Shown here: positions 49,444 to 58,505 of the stretch, piece after piece | How the letters are laid out: each line of letters starts with the position of its first letter | Numbering within the stretch: the first letter of the stretch is position 1 | Origin: Phytopseudomonas daroniae | Lineage (GTDB): Bacteria; Pseudomonadota; Gammaproteobacteria; Pseudomonadales; Pseudomonadaceae | Length of the DNA stretch: 64,000 nt | Direction of reading: 5' to 3' | Assembly (NCBI RefSeq): GCF_004327285.1 | Contig: NZ_QJUI01000004.1 | Location: 186,001-250,000, forward strand | Program-made: the position numbers and the translations under genes | Notes under the pieces: model-generated | The model's database searches: none | What the model saw: the letters and a program-made list of their open reading frames with translations, nothing else | Told to the model about the DNA's origin: nothing

Positions 49444-50331
49444 CTAACGAAAGATCAACGACTGATGAGCCCCTGCCCCCGCCCTGGCGCCGGTTCCTAC
49501 AGCCAGGGCCACGGAGCCCGCAGCCAGCGCCGTATCCCCGCAAGCGAACACGCCCGGCACGCTGGTTTCCTGAGTCTCGGAGGTCTGCAGATAGCGCCCC
49601 ATGGGACCGTCAGCCAGGGTACAGCCCAATTGCTCGGCCAACGTATTGCCCTGGCGGGTACGCGGCAGTACGAACAAACCGTCAAGGGCGACGCAGCGGC
49701 CATCGGCCAGGTTGATATCGACTCGCTCGCCGCTTATCGACTGCACCAGATCCGGTTCCACTACCACGCCGCGGCGCGCGAGTTGTTCCAGTTGTTCGGC
49801 GTCAGGCGTGAAGGCATCGTTGGTAAATAACGTGGTGCTGCCCCAGTCCGGCAGCATCATCGCGTGGTGCATCGACACTGGCGAGACAGCCAACACGCCG
49901 ATGCGGCCCAGATCCAGCTCATAACCGTGGCAGTAGGGACAGTGAAAGACGCTGCGCCCCCAGCGCTCGGCCAGGCCTTCGATGGCTGGCAATTCATCAC
50001 GCACGCCACCGGCAAGAATCAAGCGCCTTCCAGGCTGCACCTGCCCATTGGCGAGCGTCACCAGGAAACCCTCGCCGTCACCACGAGCCTCGGCTGCTTC
50101 GCCCACCAGCCAGGTCACGTTCGGGTAGTCCATCAATTCGGCGCGGCCATCGGCGGCAATTTCTTCGGGTGGCCGCCCGTCCTGGCCGAGAAAGCCGTAG
50201 GAATGGCTGGCGAAGCGGTTACGCCGCACGCCAGCGTCTATCACCAGCACCCGACGGCGTGCGCGGGCCAGTTGCAGGCCGGCGGACAAGCCGGCATAGC
50301 TGCCCCCGACAATGATTGCGTCATAGCTCAT
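49444..50331 (-). CDS. NAD(P)/FAD-dependent oxidoreductase, thioredoxin reductase-like
   Basis: A 295-residue flavoprotein. The FAD Rossmann motif is IIVGGSYAGLSAGLQLARA (~6-24), a second nucleotide site and redox-active CPYC (131-134) follow (FHCPYCHGYELD), and the C-terminal VFACGDTALAAGSVALAVGT is the FAD-closing motif. The class includes thioredoxin reductase-like disulfide oxidoreductases; no thioredoxin gene is adjacent. Divergent from the Rrf2 regulator with a shared 146-bp promoter region, suggesting control by that protein. Confidence 0.88.
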   Translation of the reverse strand: MSYDAIIVGGSYAGLSAGLQLARARRRVLVIDAGVRRNRFASHSYGFLGQDGRPPEEIAADGRAELMDYPNVTWLVGEAAEARGDGEGFLVTLANGQVQPGRRLILAGGVRDELPAIEGLAERWGRSVFHCPYCHGYELDLGRIGVLAVSPVSMHHAMMLPDWGSTTLFTNDAFTPDAEQLEQLARRGVVVEPDLVQSISGERVDINLADGRCVALDGLFVLPRTRQGNTLAEQLGCTLADGPMGRYLQTSETQETSVPGVFACGDTALAAGSVALAVGTGARAGAGAHQSLIFR

Positions 50332-50391
50332 GGCGCTACTCCTCCATGCAGAACCCGGATGATGCCCGAGCCTTCACGAAACACCATAAGT

Positions 50392-50427
50392 TACAGTTGG
50401 AAAGTCCGTCAACCTCTCGTAACTGTA
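50392..50427. promoter_or_regulatory. Inverted repeat TACAGTT-N22-AACTGTA in divergent promoter
   Basis: TACAGTT (50392-50398) and AACTGTA (50421-50427) lie between the flavoprotein and Rrf2 start codons. The spacing places arms about three turns apart, consistent with a dimeric or tetrameric regulator; candidate site for the adjacent Rrf2-type protein. Confidence 0.4.
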
Positions 50428-50477
50428 TTCATTACGAATCATACTCCACACCATCGCCTCTCCACCTCGAGACGCCC

Positions 50478-50927
50478 ATGAGAAACGACACCCGGCTGTC
50501 ACGCATGCTGCATGTGCTAATCCATATGGATCGCCACGAACAGCGCACCACCTCGGACACCATCGCCCGTATGCTGGACACCAACCCGGTAGTGGTGCGC
50601 CGCACCATGGGCCTGCTACGCGACAAGGGTTACGTGACCTCGGACAAAGGCCACAACGGTGGCTGGTCGCTAGCCAAGCCGCTGGCGCAGATCACCCTGC
50701 TGGACATTCACCAGGCGCTCGGCGCGCAGTCGATCTTCAGCATCGGCCTGGCCACCGATCATCCCCAGTGCCTGGTCGAACAGGCGGTCAACCAGGCCCT
50801 TACCCAAGCCTTTGACGAGGCTCAGGCGCTGCTGCTGCAGCGTTTATCCAGCATCACCGTCGCGAAACTGGCCGATGATTTCGATGCCCGCTATCAGACG
50901 CTCGGCGCGGGTTGCAAGACGCTGTGA
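50478..50927 (+). CDS. Rrf2-family transcriptional regulator
   Basis: A 149-residue protein from the ATG 50478 (MRNDTRLSRMLHVLIHMDRH). The winged helix-turn-helix covers ~1-70 (ARMLDTNPVVVRRTMGLLRD, then GGWSLAKPLAQITLLDI). Only two cysteines are present (near PQCL and at the C-terminal GCKTL), and the three-cysteine [Fe-S] arrangement of IscR/NsrR is missing, so it is a non-cluster member such as the YwnA group. Likely regulates the divergent flavoprotein. Confidence 0.88.
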   Translation: MRNDTRLSRMLHVLIHMDRHEQRTTSDTIARMLDTNPVVVRRTMGLLRDKGYVTSDKGHNGGWSLAKPLAQITLLDIHQALGAQSIFSIGLATDHPQCLVEQAVNQALTQAFDEAQALLLQRLSSITVAKLADDFDARYQTLGAGCKTL

Positions 50928-50945
50928 GCATGCGGAGCGACTGAC

Positions 50946-51347
50946 TCAAAGCTCGCGAAACAGGTCGTGGGCGTTGAGCAGCGCGTAGGCGATTTCCGGG
51001 CGTCGCTCCAGGCCACGGCGGATGGCGGCGGGAATCGCCTGGCGGGTTTTTCGGCACAGGCCGGGAAAGGTCGTTACCTCGATGGCGATGCCACGCATGC
51101 TGCGCACTTCATTGAAACCAGGCGCAATCTCCACGCGAATGCCCAACTGTTCGAACATGCGCTGCTGCATACGCTCGAGCTCCTCGAGGCTGGCGAGGTT
51201 CTCCAGACGGTCGAGCAGACGCTTTTCCTCCGCCCTGGTCAGCAGCAGGATACGCTGATCGCCAGTAGGCGTTTCCAGCAACCGCTCCCGCTCGCAGTCG
51301 CAAGCGCCAGGTGGACAGGGATGGCGGATCGGCATCGATAGGCTCAT
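50946..51347 (-). CDS. Uncharacterised small protein, cysteine-rich N-terminus
   Basis: About 133 residues from the ATG at 51345-51347; alternative starts at 51335, 51356 or 51422 cannot be excluded as no clear SD marks one. Near the N-terminus is HPCPPGACDCERERLLE with spaced cysteines that may bind metal, then a helical part (RAEEKRLLDRLENLASLEEL) and CRKTRQAIPAAIRRGLERRP. I do not recognise a named family. Convergent with the Rrf2 gene, 18 bp apart. Confidence 0.7.
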   Translation of the reverse strand: MSLSMPIRHPCPPGACDCERERLLETPTGDQRILLLTRAEEKRLLDRLENLASLEELERMQQRMFEQLGIRVEIAPGFNEVRSMRGIAIEVTTFPGLCRKTRQAIPAAIRRGLERRPEIAYALLNAHDLFREL

Positions 51348-51553
51348 GGTCTGCATCATAGCCAGCCTGGCAGCTCGTTGACCATGCTTGGCGTCCGGCA
51401 CAAGGCGCTGGCGCTTTGTCATGCAGCCTTTATCATCCGTGGTCACGAGTATGGGGAACTCCAGACCACCGCCGTGGTGTCGAACCTCCGAGTCCGACGC
51501 CTCGCGCGCTGCGATAGCCGCCTGGCCCCTTCATCCCATCAAAGGAACGATTG

Positions 51554-53218
51554 ATGAGCATCCACAGCAACGCGGGACGCCTTCCCGACGAGCACAGCCT
51601 GGCCAATCTGCCGCGCCTGGTATCACGCTACTACAGCGAACGTCCGGATCCGAGCGACCCCGCACAGCAGGTGGCATTCGGTACCTCGGGCCATCGCGGC
51701 TCGTCCCTGAAGAACAGCTTCAACGAATGGCACATCCTCGCGGTGACCCAGGCGATCTGCGATTACCGCCGCGGCCAGGGCATCGACGGCCCGCTGTTCA
51801 TCGGCATGGACACCCACGCGCTGTCCGAGCCGGCCTTCGTCTCCGCGCTGGAAGTGCTGGCCGCCAACCGCATCGAAACCCGTATCGATGCCGGCTGCAG
51901 CGAAACCGCTGGCGAGCCTGGCTATACGCCGACCCCCGCGATCTCCAAAGCGATCCTCGACTACAACCGAGGGCGCAGCAGCGGCCTGGCCGACGGCATC
52001 GTCATCACGCCGTCGCATAACCCGCCTGCCGACGGCGGCTTCAAGTACAACGCCAGCAACGGCGGCCCGGCGGACACCGACGTCACCAAGTGGATTCAGG
52101 AGCGCGCCAACGAACTGCTCGTGGCAGGCCTCAAGGGCGTGCAACGCATCGACTACGCCAGTGCCCTGAAAGCACCGACCACCCAGCGTTACGACTTCAT
52201 CGAGAATTATGTCGGCGATCTCGAGCAGGTACTCGATCTGCAGGCGATTCGCGGCTCCGGCCTCACGTTCGCCGTCGATCCGCTGGGCGGTGCCGGTGTG
52301 CATTACTGGACACGTATCGCCGAGCGCTTCGGCCTGCCGCTGGAGGTGCTGTCGACCCGCGTCGACCCGACCTTCCGCTTCATGCGCGTCGACTGGGACG
52401 GCAAGATCCGCATGGATTGCAGCTCGCCCCACGCCATGGCCGGCCTGATCGAGAACAAGGATCGCTTCGACGTCTCCTTCGCCTGCGATACCGACCACGA
52501 CCGCCACGGCATCGTCGCCCGCTCGGTGGGCCTGCTCAATCCCAACCACTACCTGGCCGTGGCCATCGAGTACCTGTTCACCCACCGCCCGCAGTGGGCT
52601 GCCCAGGCCGCCATCGGCAAGACCCTGGTGTCCTCCTCGATGATCGACCGTGTCGCCAAAGGCATCGGTCGTGAAGTGGTGGAAGTGCCGGTGGGCTTCA
52701 AGTGGTTCGTCGACGGGCTGATCGAAGGCCGCTTCGGCTTCGGTGGCGAGGAGTCTGCTGGCGCTTCCTTCCTGCGCAAGGATGGCAGCGCCTGGTCCAC
52801 CGACAAGGATGGCATCATCCTCGGCCTGCTGGCGGCAGAGATCACCGCCGTGACGAACAAGGATCCGGGCGAACGTTATGCAGCGTTGACCGAGCGTTTT
52901 GGTGCGCCGGTCTACCAGCGTATCGACGCACCCGCCGACCGTGAGCAGAAAGCCCGCCTCGGTAAGCTGTCCGCCTCCCAGGTGACCGCCAGCGAACTGG
53001 CCGGCCAGCCGATCACCGCGATCCTCACCGAAGCACCGGGCAACGGTGCAGCCATTGGCGGGCTCAAGGTGGTCACCGACAACGGCTGGTTCGCCGCCCG
53101 CCCATCCGGCACCGAGGATGTCTACAAGATCTACGCCGAAAGCTTCGAGGGCGATGCCCACCTGCAACGCATTCAGGAAGAAGCCAAGGCGCTGGTCGAC
53201 AGCGTACTGGCGGGCTGA
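51554..53218 (+). CDS. pgm: Phosphoglucomutase, alpha-D-glucose phosphate-specific
   Basis: A 554-residue cytoplasmic enzyme interconverting glucose 1-phosphate and glucose 6-phosphate. Catalytic Ser154 is in ITPSHNPP, the metal loop is DTDHDRHG (~300), the sugar loop GEESAGASF, and the phosphate-binding loop RPSGTED near the C-terminus. AAAGGAACGA precedes the ATG at 51554. Monocistronic; a clear terminator follows 74 bases after the stop. Together with TreS it links trehalose/maltose and glycogen metabolism, though the genes are not clustered. Confidence 0.96.
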   Translation: MSIHSNAGRLPDEHSLANLPRLVSRYYSERPDPSDPAQQVAFGTSGHRGSSLKNSFNEWHILAVTQAICDYRRGQGIDGPLFIGMDTHALSEPAFVSALEVLAANRIETRIDAGCSETAGEPGYTPTPAISKAILDYNRGRSSGLADGIVITPSHNPPADGGFKYNASNGGPADTDVTKWIQERANELLVAGLKGVQRIDYASALKAPTTQRYDFIENYVGDLEQVLDLQAIRGSGLTFAVDPLGGAGVHYWTRIAERFGLPLEVLSTRVDPTFRFMRVDWDGKIRMDCSSPHAMAGLIENKDRFDVSFACDTDHDRHGIVARSVGLLNPNHYLAVAIEYLFTHRPQWAAQAAIGKTLVSSSMIDRVAKGIGREVVEVPVGFKWFVDGLIEGRFGFGGEESAGASFLRKDGSAWSTDKDGIILGLLAAEITAVTNKDPGERYAALTERFGAPVYQRIDAPADREQKARLGKLSASQVTASELAGQPITAILTEAPGNGAAIGGLKVVTDNGWFAARPSGTEDVYKIYAESFEGDAHLQRIQEEAKALVDSVLAG

Positions 53219-53291
53219 CCCACGCAGCCGGCGCCCGATACAGGGTGTCGGTCAAGCGCGCTAACCCGCAGAATCGGATACTGCAGATGCA

Positions 53292-53318
53292 GAAAGCCCC
53301 GCTTATGCGGGGCTTTCG
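53292..53318. terminator. Rho-independent terminator after pgm
   Basis: Stem GAAAGCCCCGC / GCGGGGCTTTC with a TTAT loop. The gene on the reverse strand ends 17 bases further, so it is likely bidirectional. Confidence 0.85.
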
Positions 53319-53334
53319 AATGTTCTAGCTGCTT

Positions 53335-53685
53335 CTAGGCGATAGCGCGGTAGCCGCCGTCGCGAGCACGACGTGCCCACATCATCTTGGCGGCAGTCGG
53401 GTTGATCGGTGCACCGGTGAAGGTCGGCAGCGTGCGGTCGATCCACTGAGCACCCTGACCTTTCCAGTTGATCTCGCCGCTGACCAGTTTGCTGTCACGC
53501 ATGATTTCATGCAGCAGGGCCTGTACGCGGGTTTCGCAGACCACGGTCTGGCAATCGATCGCCTTCACGAACACCACTTCATTGTCCTTGCGCAAGGTCA
53601 TCAGCAACATCCCGTCGGGGCGCTTCTTGAAATCGACAACATGATCCGGGAGATTTTCGATCAGCTGCTGGATGGCGTATTGCAT
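53335..53685 (-). CDS. Small protein of unknown function (DUF3509-like in style)
   Basis: 116 residues starting MQYAIQQLIENLPDHVVDFK. There are no TM segments and no obvious motif; a predicted alpha-beta core (PDGMLLMTLRKDNEVVFVKA) is followed by LPTFTGAPI and a basic tail MMWARRARDGGYRAI. It resembles short Pseudomonas proteins with a phrase like DGMLLMTL, perhaps DUF3509, which I could not verify. Divergent from the isochorismatase gene. Confidence 0.75.
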   Translation of the reverse strand: MQYAIQQLIENLPDHVVDFKKRPDGMLLMTLRKDNEVVFVKAIDCQTVVCETRVQALLHEIMRDSKLVSGEINWKGQGAQWIDRTLPTFTGAPINPTAAKMMWARRARDGGYRAIA

Positions 53686-53808
53686 GGCTCGTACCCTCTG
53701 TGTGGTTTTCCTTTGTCGAGAGGGTTATTGCAGAGTGCATGCCAGCTTCTTAAAAAAATAAGTCATTGATTTATAACGATTAAATTTATAAAAAAACTAA
53801 TTGAACTA

Positions 53809-53850
53809 TGCATCCTGCACGGTGACCATTATTCGGTCGTGCAAGATGCA
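53809..53850. promoter_or_regulatory. Large inverted repeat TGCATCcTGCACG ... CGTGCAaGATGCA
   Basis: 13-bp arms with one mismatch each side of a 16-base loop, placed in the gap between the divergent small-protein and hydrolase genes, beside an AT-rich stretch (53740-53805). It may be a regulator-binding site or a leader hairpin of the hydrolase mRNA. Confidence 0.45.
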
Positions 53851-53932
53851 ATGCCTGATCAGGAACCACGCAGGCTGCAGGTAGGAAAATCCATCCAGAA
53901 GTGCCCGAGTCCCCAAAAGCGAGGCTTCATCC

Positions 53933-54502
53933 ATGACCCAACCGGCTCTGATCATTATCGATATGCAGCGCGGCATGCTCGAGGCGGCTGCCGGGGAACG
54001 CAACAATCCCGAAGCGCCGACACGTGTCGCAGAGCTTTTGCAGGCCTGGCGACAGGCGCGCGCTCCGATCGTGCACGTGCGTCATATATCGAGGTCGTCC
54101 ACATCGCTTTTCGCGCCGGGGCAATCCGGGGTCGAATTTCAGCCCCCACTGCAACCTTTGCCTGATGAACATGTGGTCGAGAAGAACGTACCCGATGCGT
54201 TCATCAACTCCGCGCTGGAGCGCTGGCTGCGGGTTCGGGGGATCGAGTCGCTGGTGATCGTCGGCGTCAGTACCAACAATTCCGTCGAGGGCACGGCGCG
54301 GTCGGCCGGCAATCTGGGGTTCGCCACCCATGTCGCGGCAGATGCGTGCTTCGCCTTTGCCAAGGTCGATTACAACGGCGTGTCACGCAGCGCCGAAGAG
54401 GTACATGCCATGGCGCTGGCCAATCTGCAGGGCGAGTATGCGCGGGTGATTGGCAGCGCTGAGGCGAGGAATCTGCTGCACACGGCAGAACTGCCGCACT
54501 AA
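53933..54502 (+). CDS. Isochorismatase-family protein lacking the catalytic cysteine
   Basis: A 189-residue cytoplasmic protein with the isochorismatase/cysteine hydrolase fold. Asp10 (LIIIDMQRGM) and Lys84 (VVEKNVPDAF) of the catalytic triad are present, but the nucleophile position reads Ser117 in GVSTNNSVEG, where hydrolases of this family have Cys. Other members with TNNS are known in databases in my recollection, so it may represent a distinct subclass with altered or no hydrolase activity. Convergent with gudD. Confidence 0.88.
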   Translation: MTQPALIIIDMQRGMLEAAAGERNNPEAPTRVAELLQAWRQARAPIVHVRHISRSSTSLFAPGQSGVEFQPPLQPLPDEHVVEKNVPDAFINSALERWLRVRGIESLVIVGVSTNNSVEGTARSAGNLGFATHVAADACFAFAKVDYNGVSRSAEEVHAMALANLQGEYARVIGSAEARNLLHTAELPH

Positions 54503-54507
54503 GCGAA

Positions 54508-54537
54508 GCCGAAGTGGCCATTTCTGGCCACCTCGGC
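54508..54537. terminator. Bidirectional hairpin between convergent genes
   Basis: GCCGAAGTGGCC / GGCCACCTCGGC (one G-U type mismatch) around a 6-base loop, six bases after the hydrolase stop and eleven before that of gudD. No strong U-run. Confidence 0.55.
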
Positions 54538-54547
54538 AAGACAGGGT

Positions 54548-55822
54548 TCAGAACCGCGGTTTCAGGGCTTTCCAGCTCGGATCGTACTTCTGCATCTGGG
54601 TCACGTCGTTGCGCTGGCGAATGCCGCAGGTCAGATACTGGTCGTGGAGCTTGGCCAGTTGGTCGTAATCCAGCTCGACACCCAGCCCTGGCGTGCGGTT
54701 GAGCTTCACGCAACCGTCGACGATGGGCAGCTTGCCGCCCTTGATCACCTCTTCATCCGGCTCCTGCCAGGGGTAGTGGGTATCGCAGGCGTAGGACAGA
54801 TTCGGCACGGCCGCTGCCACATGAGTCATGGCCATCAGGCTGATGCCCAGGTGCGAGTTGGAGTGCATGGACACGCCCAGACCGAAGGTGTCGCACATGC
54901 GCGCCAGGATCTGCGTATCACGCAGGCCACCCCAGTAATGGTGGTCGGCGAGCACGATCTGCACGCTATTGAGGGCTACGCTGCGGCGGAATTCGTCGAA
55001 GTCGGTGACCACCATATTGGTCGCCAACGGTATGCCGGTGCGCTTGTGCACCTCGGCCATGCCTTCCAGGCCAGGGCACGGGTCTTCGTAATATTGCAGG
55101 TCATCGCCCATCAGCTCGGCCATGCGCAGCGAGGTTTCCACGGACCAGTTACCGTTGGGGTCGATGCGCAGCGGCGTACCCGGGAACGCCTGACGCAGCG
55201 CCTTGATACAGGCGACTTCGTGTTCCGGGCCGAGCAAGGTACCGGCCTTGAGCTTGATGCTCTTGAAGCCGTTCTCCTCGATCATGGTGCGTGCCTGGGC
55301 AACGATCTGCTCGGGGCTGATGCTTTCACCCCAGCGATCCGGCTTGTAGGGCGAGCCCACATGCTCGGCGTACTTGAGGAACAGATAGGCGCTGAACGGC
55401 ACTTCGTCACGCACCGCGCCACCTAGCAGATCGACCAGAGGCATGCCCAGAGCGCGCGCCTGCAGGTCGAGAAAGGCCACCTCGAAGGCCGAGTAGGCGT
55501 TCGCCACCTGCTTGCTCGGGTGAGAGCCAGGCGCCAGCTCGGCGCCAGCAGTGCCGGGCTTCAGCGCGGCGACGGTTTTCACGACACGGGCACGCAGGCC
55601 GTTGAGATCGAACGGATCGAGACCGACCAGAGACGCCTGCATGGCCTGCAGCACACTGAGCACCGGCGCATCACCGTAGCTTTCACCCAGACCGATGTAG
55701 CCGTTGTCGCTTTCCACTTCGATGATCGAGCGCAGCGCGTAAGGCTCGTGGATCCCACTGGCGTTGAGCAGCGGTGCGTCTCGAAACGCAATCGGCGTTA
55801 CGCGAACCTGTTTGATCTTCAT
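54548..55822 (-). CDS. gudD: Glucarate dehydratase family enzyme
   Basis: A 424-residue enolase-superfamily enzyme that dehydrates D-glucarate (or L-idarate) to 5-keto-4-deoxyglucarate. The KxK catalytic pair is K190/K192 (SIKLKAG), metal ligands D221 (RIDPNGNW), E246 (YYEDPCPG) and N269 (ATNMVVTD), and His320 in MHSNSHLG. Length and motifs fit glucarate dehydratase rather than mandelate racemase. Transcribed with the transporter gene upstream (85-base gap). Confidence 0.9.
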   Translation of the reverse strand: MKIKQVRVTPIAFRDAPLLNASGIHEPYALRSIIEVESDNGYIGLGESYGDAPVLSVLQAMQASLVGLDPFDLNGLRARVVKTVAALKPGTAGAELAPGSHPSKQVANAYSAFEVAFLDLQARALGMPLVDLLGGAVRDEVPFSAYLFLKYAEHVGSPYKPDRWGESISPEQIVAQARTMIEENGFKSIKLKAGTLLGPEHEVACIKALRQAFPGTPLRIDPNGNWSVETSLRMAELMGDDLQYYEDPCPGLEGMAEVHKRTGIPLATNMVVTDFDEFRRSVALNSVQIVLADHHYWGGLRDTQILARMCDTFGLGVSMHSNSHLGISLMAMTHVAAAVPNLSYACDTHYPWQEPDEEVIKGGKLPIVDGCVKLNRTPGLGVELDYDQLAKLHDQYLTCGIRQRNDVTQMQKYDPSWKALKPRF

Positions 55823-55907
55823 AACTCACACTCCGAAATCTGACAGATGTTGCTGCGCTGGCTGGCCAGCGCGTTCGCGGGGCTTTTGTAGCCACGCAGA
55901 TAGTTTT

Positions 55908-57263
55908 TCAAGCTGGCGATACGGCCGGCTTGGAGGTAATGCCATTGTCTTTGCCTTTGGCGCCCTTGCTGGTCTTGGTCATGAACACCAGAATGCCGGC
56001 GATCAGCGAGACCACGGCCAGGCCGATCAGGCCACCTTCGATGGAACCGGTGTGTTCTTCGAGGTAACCGAAGGTGGCTGGGGCGACGAAGCCACCCAGG
56101 CTGCCCACCGAGTTGATCAGGGCGATCACCGCAGCGGCGATACGAGCGTCCAGATACGCCTGGGGAATCGGCCAGAACAGCGAGGACGCAGCCTTGAAGC
56201 CGATGGCCGCGAAACAGATGGCGATAAAGGAGAAGATCGGCCCGCCGGTGGTGGACATGAACAGCCCGAACGCGGCGATCACGAACGCCGCCGATGCCCA
56301 CGCCTGTTGCCACTTGTAGCGCGCCGCCAGACTGGCGAAGGCATACATGGCGGCCACCGAGATGATCCACGGCACCGAATTGAACAGGCCAATCTGCAGG
56401 TCATCCAGCCCGCCCATCGAGCGGATGATGCTCGGCAGCCAGAAGGTGCAGCCGTAGATGGTCAGCGAGATGGAGAAGTACAGGAAACAGAACAGCATGA
56501 TCTGCGGGTCGCGCAACAGCGTGAACACCGAGTGCTTGACCGCGCCGGTCTCCCCTGCCGCCAGTTGGCGCTGACGCTGTTCTTCGTCGATGCAGTCGGT
56601 CAGCGCCTGACTTTCCTCGCGAGTCAGCCATTTGGCGTCCTTGGGCAGCGAATCCAGCCAGAACCAGACGAAACCGCAAAGCAGCACCGAGAACATGCCT
56701 TCGATGAAGAACATCCACTGCCAGCCCTTCATGCCCAGGCCGTCGATCTGCAGGAGCAAGCCGGACAGCGGGCCGGAGATGATCGAGGCGATGGCCGAGC
56801 CGCTGAGGAAGATGGCCATGGCCTTGCCACGCTCACCGGCGGGTAGCCACTTGGTGAAGTAATACACCACGCCTGGAAAGAACCCGGCCTCGGCGACGCC
56901 AAGCAGGAAGCGCAGGATATAGAACCAGGTTTCGTTGGGCACGAAGGCCATCGCGGTAGCGACGATGCCCCAGGTGAACATGATGCGGGTCAACCACATC
57001 TTGGCGCCGTAACGCTGCAGGAGCATGTTCGAGGGCACTTCGAACAGTGCGTAACCGATGAAGAACAGGCCGGCACCCAGACCGTAGGCCGCGGCACCGA
57101 TACCCAAGTCGGTTTCCAGGTGGCTGCGGACGAAGCCGATGTTCACCCGGTCGATGTAGTTGACGATGAACATGACCACGAACAGCGGCAAGACGTGGCG
57201 TTTCACCTTGGAGACCGCGCGGGCGACAACCTGCGGGTCGGCAGAACTCTGGACGTTATTCAA
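55908..57263 (-). CDS. gudP: MFS transporter, glucarate/galactonate type (GudP-like)
   Basis: A 451-residue inner-membrane transporter of the anion:cation symporter group with 12 predicted TMs. I propose a TTG start at 57261-57263 (NNVQSSADPQVVARAVSKVK follows) because GGGAG lies 8-12 bases upstream; the longer open frame upstream reads the divergent LysR gene. Typical motifs: VNYIDRVNIGFV (TM1 region), FEVPSNMLLQRYGAKMWLTR, GVAEAGFFPGVVYYFTKWLP. Substrate by context is glucarate. Precedes gudD on the reverse strand. Confidence 0.88.
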   Translation of the reverse strand: MNNVQSSADPQVVARAVSKVKRHVLPLFVVMFIVNYIDRVNIGFVRSHLETDLGIGAAAYGLGAGLFFIGYALFEVPSNMLLQRYGAKMWLTRIMFTWGIVATAMAFVPNETWFYILRFLLGVAEAGFFPGVVYYFTKWLPAGERGKAMAIFLSGSAIASIISGPLSGLLLQIDGLGMKGWQWMFFIEGMFSVLLCGFVWFWLDSLPKDAKWLTREESQALTDCIDEEQRQRQLAAGETGAVKHSVFTLLRDPQIMLFCFLYFSISLTIYGCTFWLPSIIRSMGGLDDLQIGLFNSVPWIISVAAMYAFASLAARYKWQQAWASAAFVIAAFGLFMSTTGGPIFSFIAICFAAIGFKAASSLFWPIPQAYLDARIAAAVIALINSVGSLGGFVAPATFGYLEEHTGSIEGGLIGLAVVSLIAGILVFMTKTSKGAKGKDNGITSKPAVSPA

Positions 57264-57327
57264 TTGGGGCGCTCCCGAGGATTGTTTTTGTGGGATGCGC
57301 CGATCATGTACGCGGACATTGATCCCG

Positions 57328-57366
57328 TCTAATCTAGATTGGCACTCGATTGATACCAGGATTAGA
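57328..57366. promoter_or_regulatory. Inverted repeat in gudP-LysR intergenic region
   Basis: TCTAATC (57328-57334) and GATTAGA (57360-57366) with a 25-base spacer, in the divergent region between gudP (57263) and the LysR start (57370). The AT-rich intervening DNA includes ATCTAGAT. Likely part of the LysR-type binding region. Confidence 0.4.
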
Positions 57367-57369
57367 TCA

Positions 57370-58269
57370 ATGTTCGAACTCGCCCAGTTGCGCTGCTTCA
57401 CCACCGTGGCTACCGAACTCAACTTTCGCCGCGCCGCCGAACGGCTGAACATGACCCAGCCGCCGCTAAGCCGGCAGATCCAGCTGCTCGAGCACAGCCT
57501 TGGTGTCGAACTGTTCACCCGTAGCACCCGCAGCGTCGCACTCACCGCGGCAGGCCGGGCCTTCTTCATCGAAGCCCAGCATCTGCTGGAACGCGCCCAC
57601 CAGGCAGCAGCCTCGGCGCGGCGCTTCGCGGCAGGCGATATCGGCTCGGTGAGCATCAGTTTCGTCGGCAGTGCGGTGTATGAGTTCCTGCCCAGGGTGA
57701 TTGCCGAGGCACGGCTGAATCAGCCCCAGGTGAAGATTTCCCTGAGCGAGATGAACACCCACCAGCAGCACGAAGCGCTACGCACCCGCCGTATCGATCT
57801 GGGCATCGTGCGCCAGCCATTGCTGCAGGCGGGTTACGAAAACGAATGCCTGGTGCGTGAGCCGTTCGTGCTGGCCATCCCGAATCAGCACCCCCTGGCC
57901 ACGGCGGATCAGGCAAGGGTCGAGGATCTGGATGGCGTACCTTTTCTGATGTATTCCCACGCGGCCTACCCACCGTTCAACGAACTGCTGACCGGCATGT
58001 TCCGCTCGGCCGGCGTGGCCCCCGAATACGTGCAGTGGCTGGGGTCGTCACTGACCATTCTGGCACTGGTCAACGCCGGCATGGGCCTGGCCATGGTGCC
58101 GCGCTGCGCCACCAACGTGGTGTTCAGGAACGTGACCTTCCGCGAGATCGACCTGGGCGAAGGCATCCAGAGCGAACTGCACCTGACCTGGCGCAGCAAC
58201 AACGACAACCCGGCCTGCATGATGCTGCTGGAAGCCATTCGTGCGGCCGTGGCGACAGGGACGGATTGA
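57370..58269 (+). CDS. LysR-family regulator of the glucarate cluster
   Basis: A 299-residue LysR protein starting MFELAQLRCFTTVATELNFR; the helix-turn-helix is FRRAAERLNMTQPPLSRQIQ (~19-38) and the effector domain ~90-290. It is divergent from gudP, the typical arrangement in which the regulator controls the adjacent operon with the sugar acid as inducer. The ATG at 57370 is in-frame with no SD-like GGAG. Confidence 0.92.
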   Translation: MFELAQLRCFTTVATELNFRRAAERLNMTQPPLSRQIQLLEHSLGVELFTRSTRSVALTAAGRAFFIEAQHLLERAHQAAASARRFAAGDIGSVSISFVGSAVYEFLPRVIAEARLNQPQVKISLSEMNTHQQHEALRTRRIDLGIVRQPLLQAGYENECLVREPFVLAIPNQHPLATADQARVEDLDGVPFLMYSHAAYPPFNELLTGMFRSAGVAPEYVQWLGSSLTILALVNAGMGLAMVPRCATNVVFRNVTFREIDLGEGIQSELHLTWRSNNDNPACMMLLEAIRAAVATGTD

Positions 58270-58316
58270 GTACGAAGATCGGGGCTTGTACGTGGCTGGA
58301 GGCTTCACGCGATGTT

Positions 58317-58402
58317 GTAGGAACCGCGCTGCAACGATTAGTGGCCGTGATGCGATATCGCAGGATGGCTACGATCACTTCGCCCCGAGATCGGGGCTCC
58401 TA
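58317..58402. repeat. Extragenic REP-like unit 1
   Basis: GTAGGAACCGCGCTGCAACG through CGAGATCGGGGCTCCTAC, with complementary ends (GTAGGAACC / GGGCTCCTAC). The interior GTGGCCGTGATGCGAT is shared with unit 2 (58427-58505). Confidence 0.7.
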
Positions 58403-58426
58403 CGCGGCGTTGGCTTCCGCAATTTG

Positions 58427-58505
58427 GTAGGAGCCGCGCCCCGCGGCGATTGGTGGCCGTGATGCGATTTCGCAGAAGGCTACGATCGTTTCGCCCCGAG
58501 ATCGG
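58427..58505. repeat. Extragenic REP-like unit 2
   Basis: GTAGGAGCCGCGCCCCGCGG through CGCCCCGAGATCGG, a direct repeat of unit 1 truncated at its right end by the adjacent gene end. The pair lies between the convergent LysR and SH3 genes. Confidence 0.7.
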
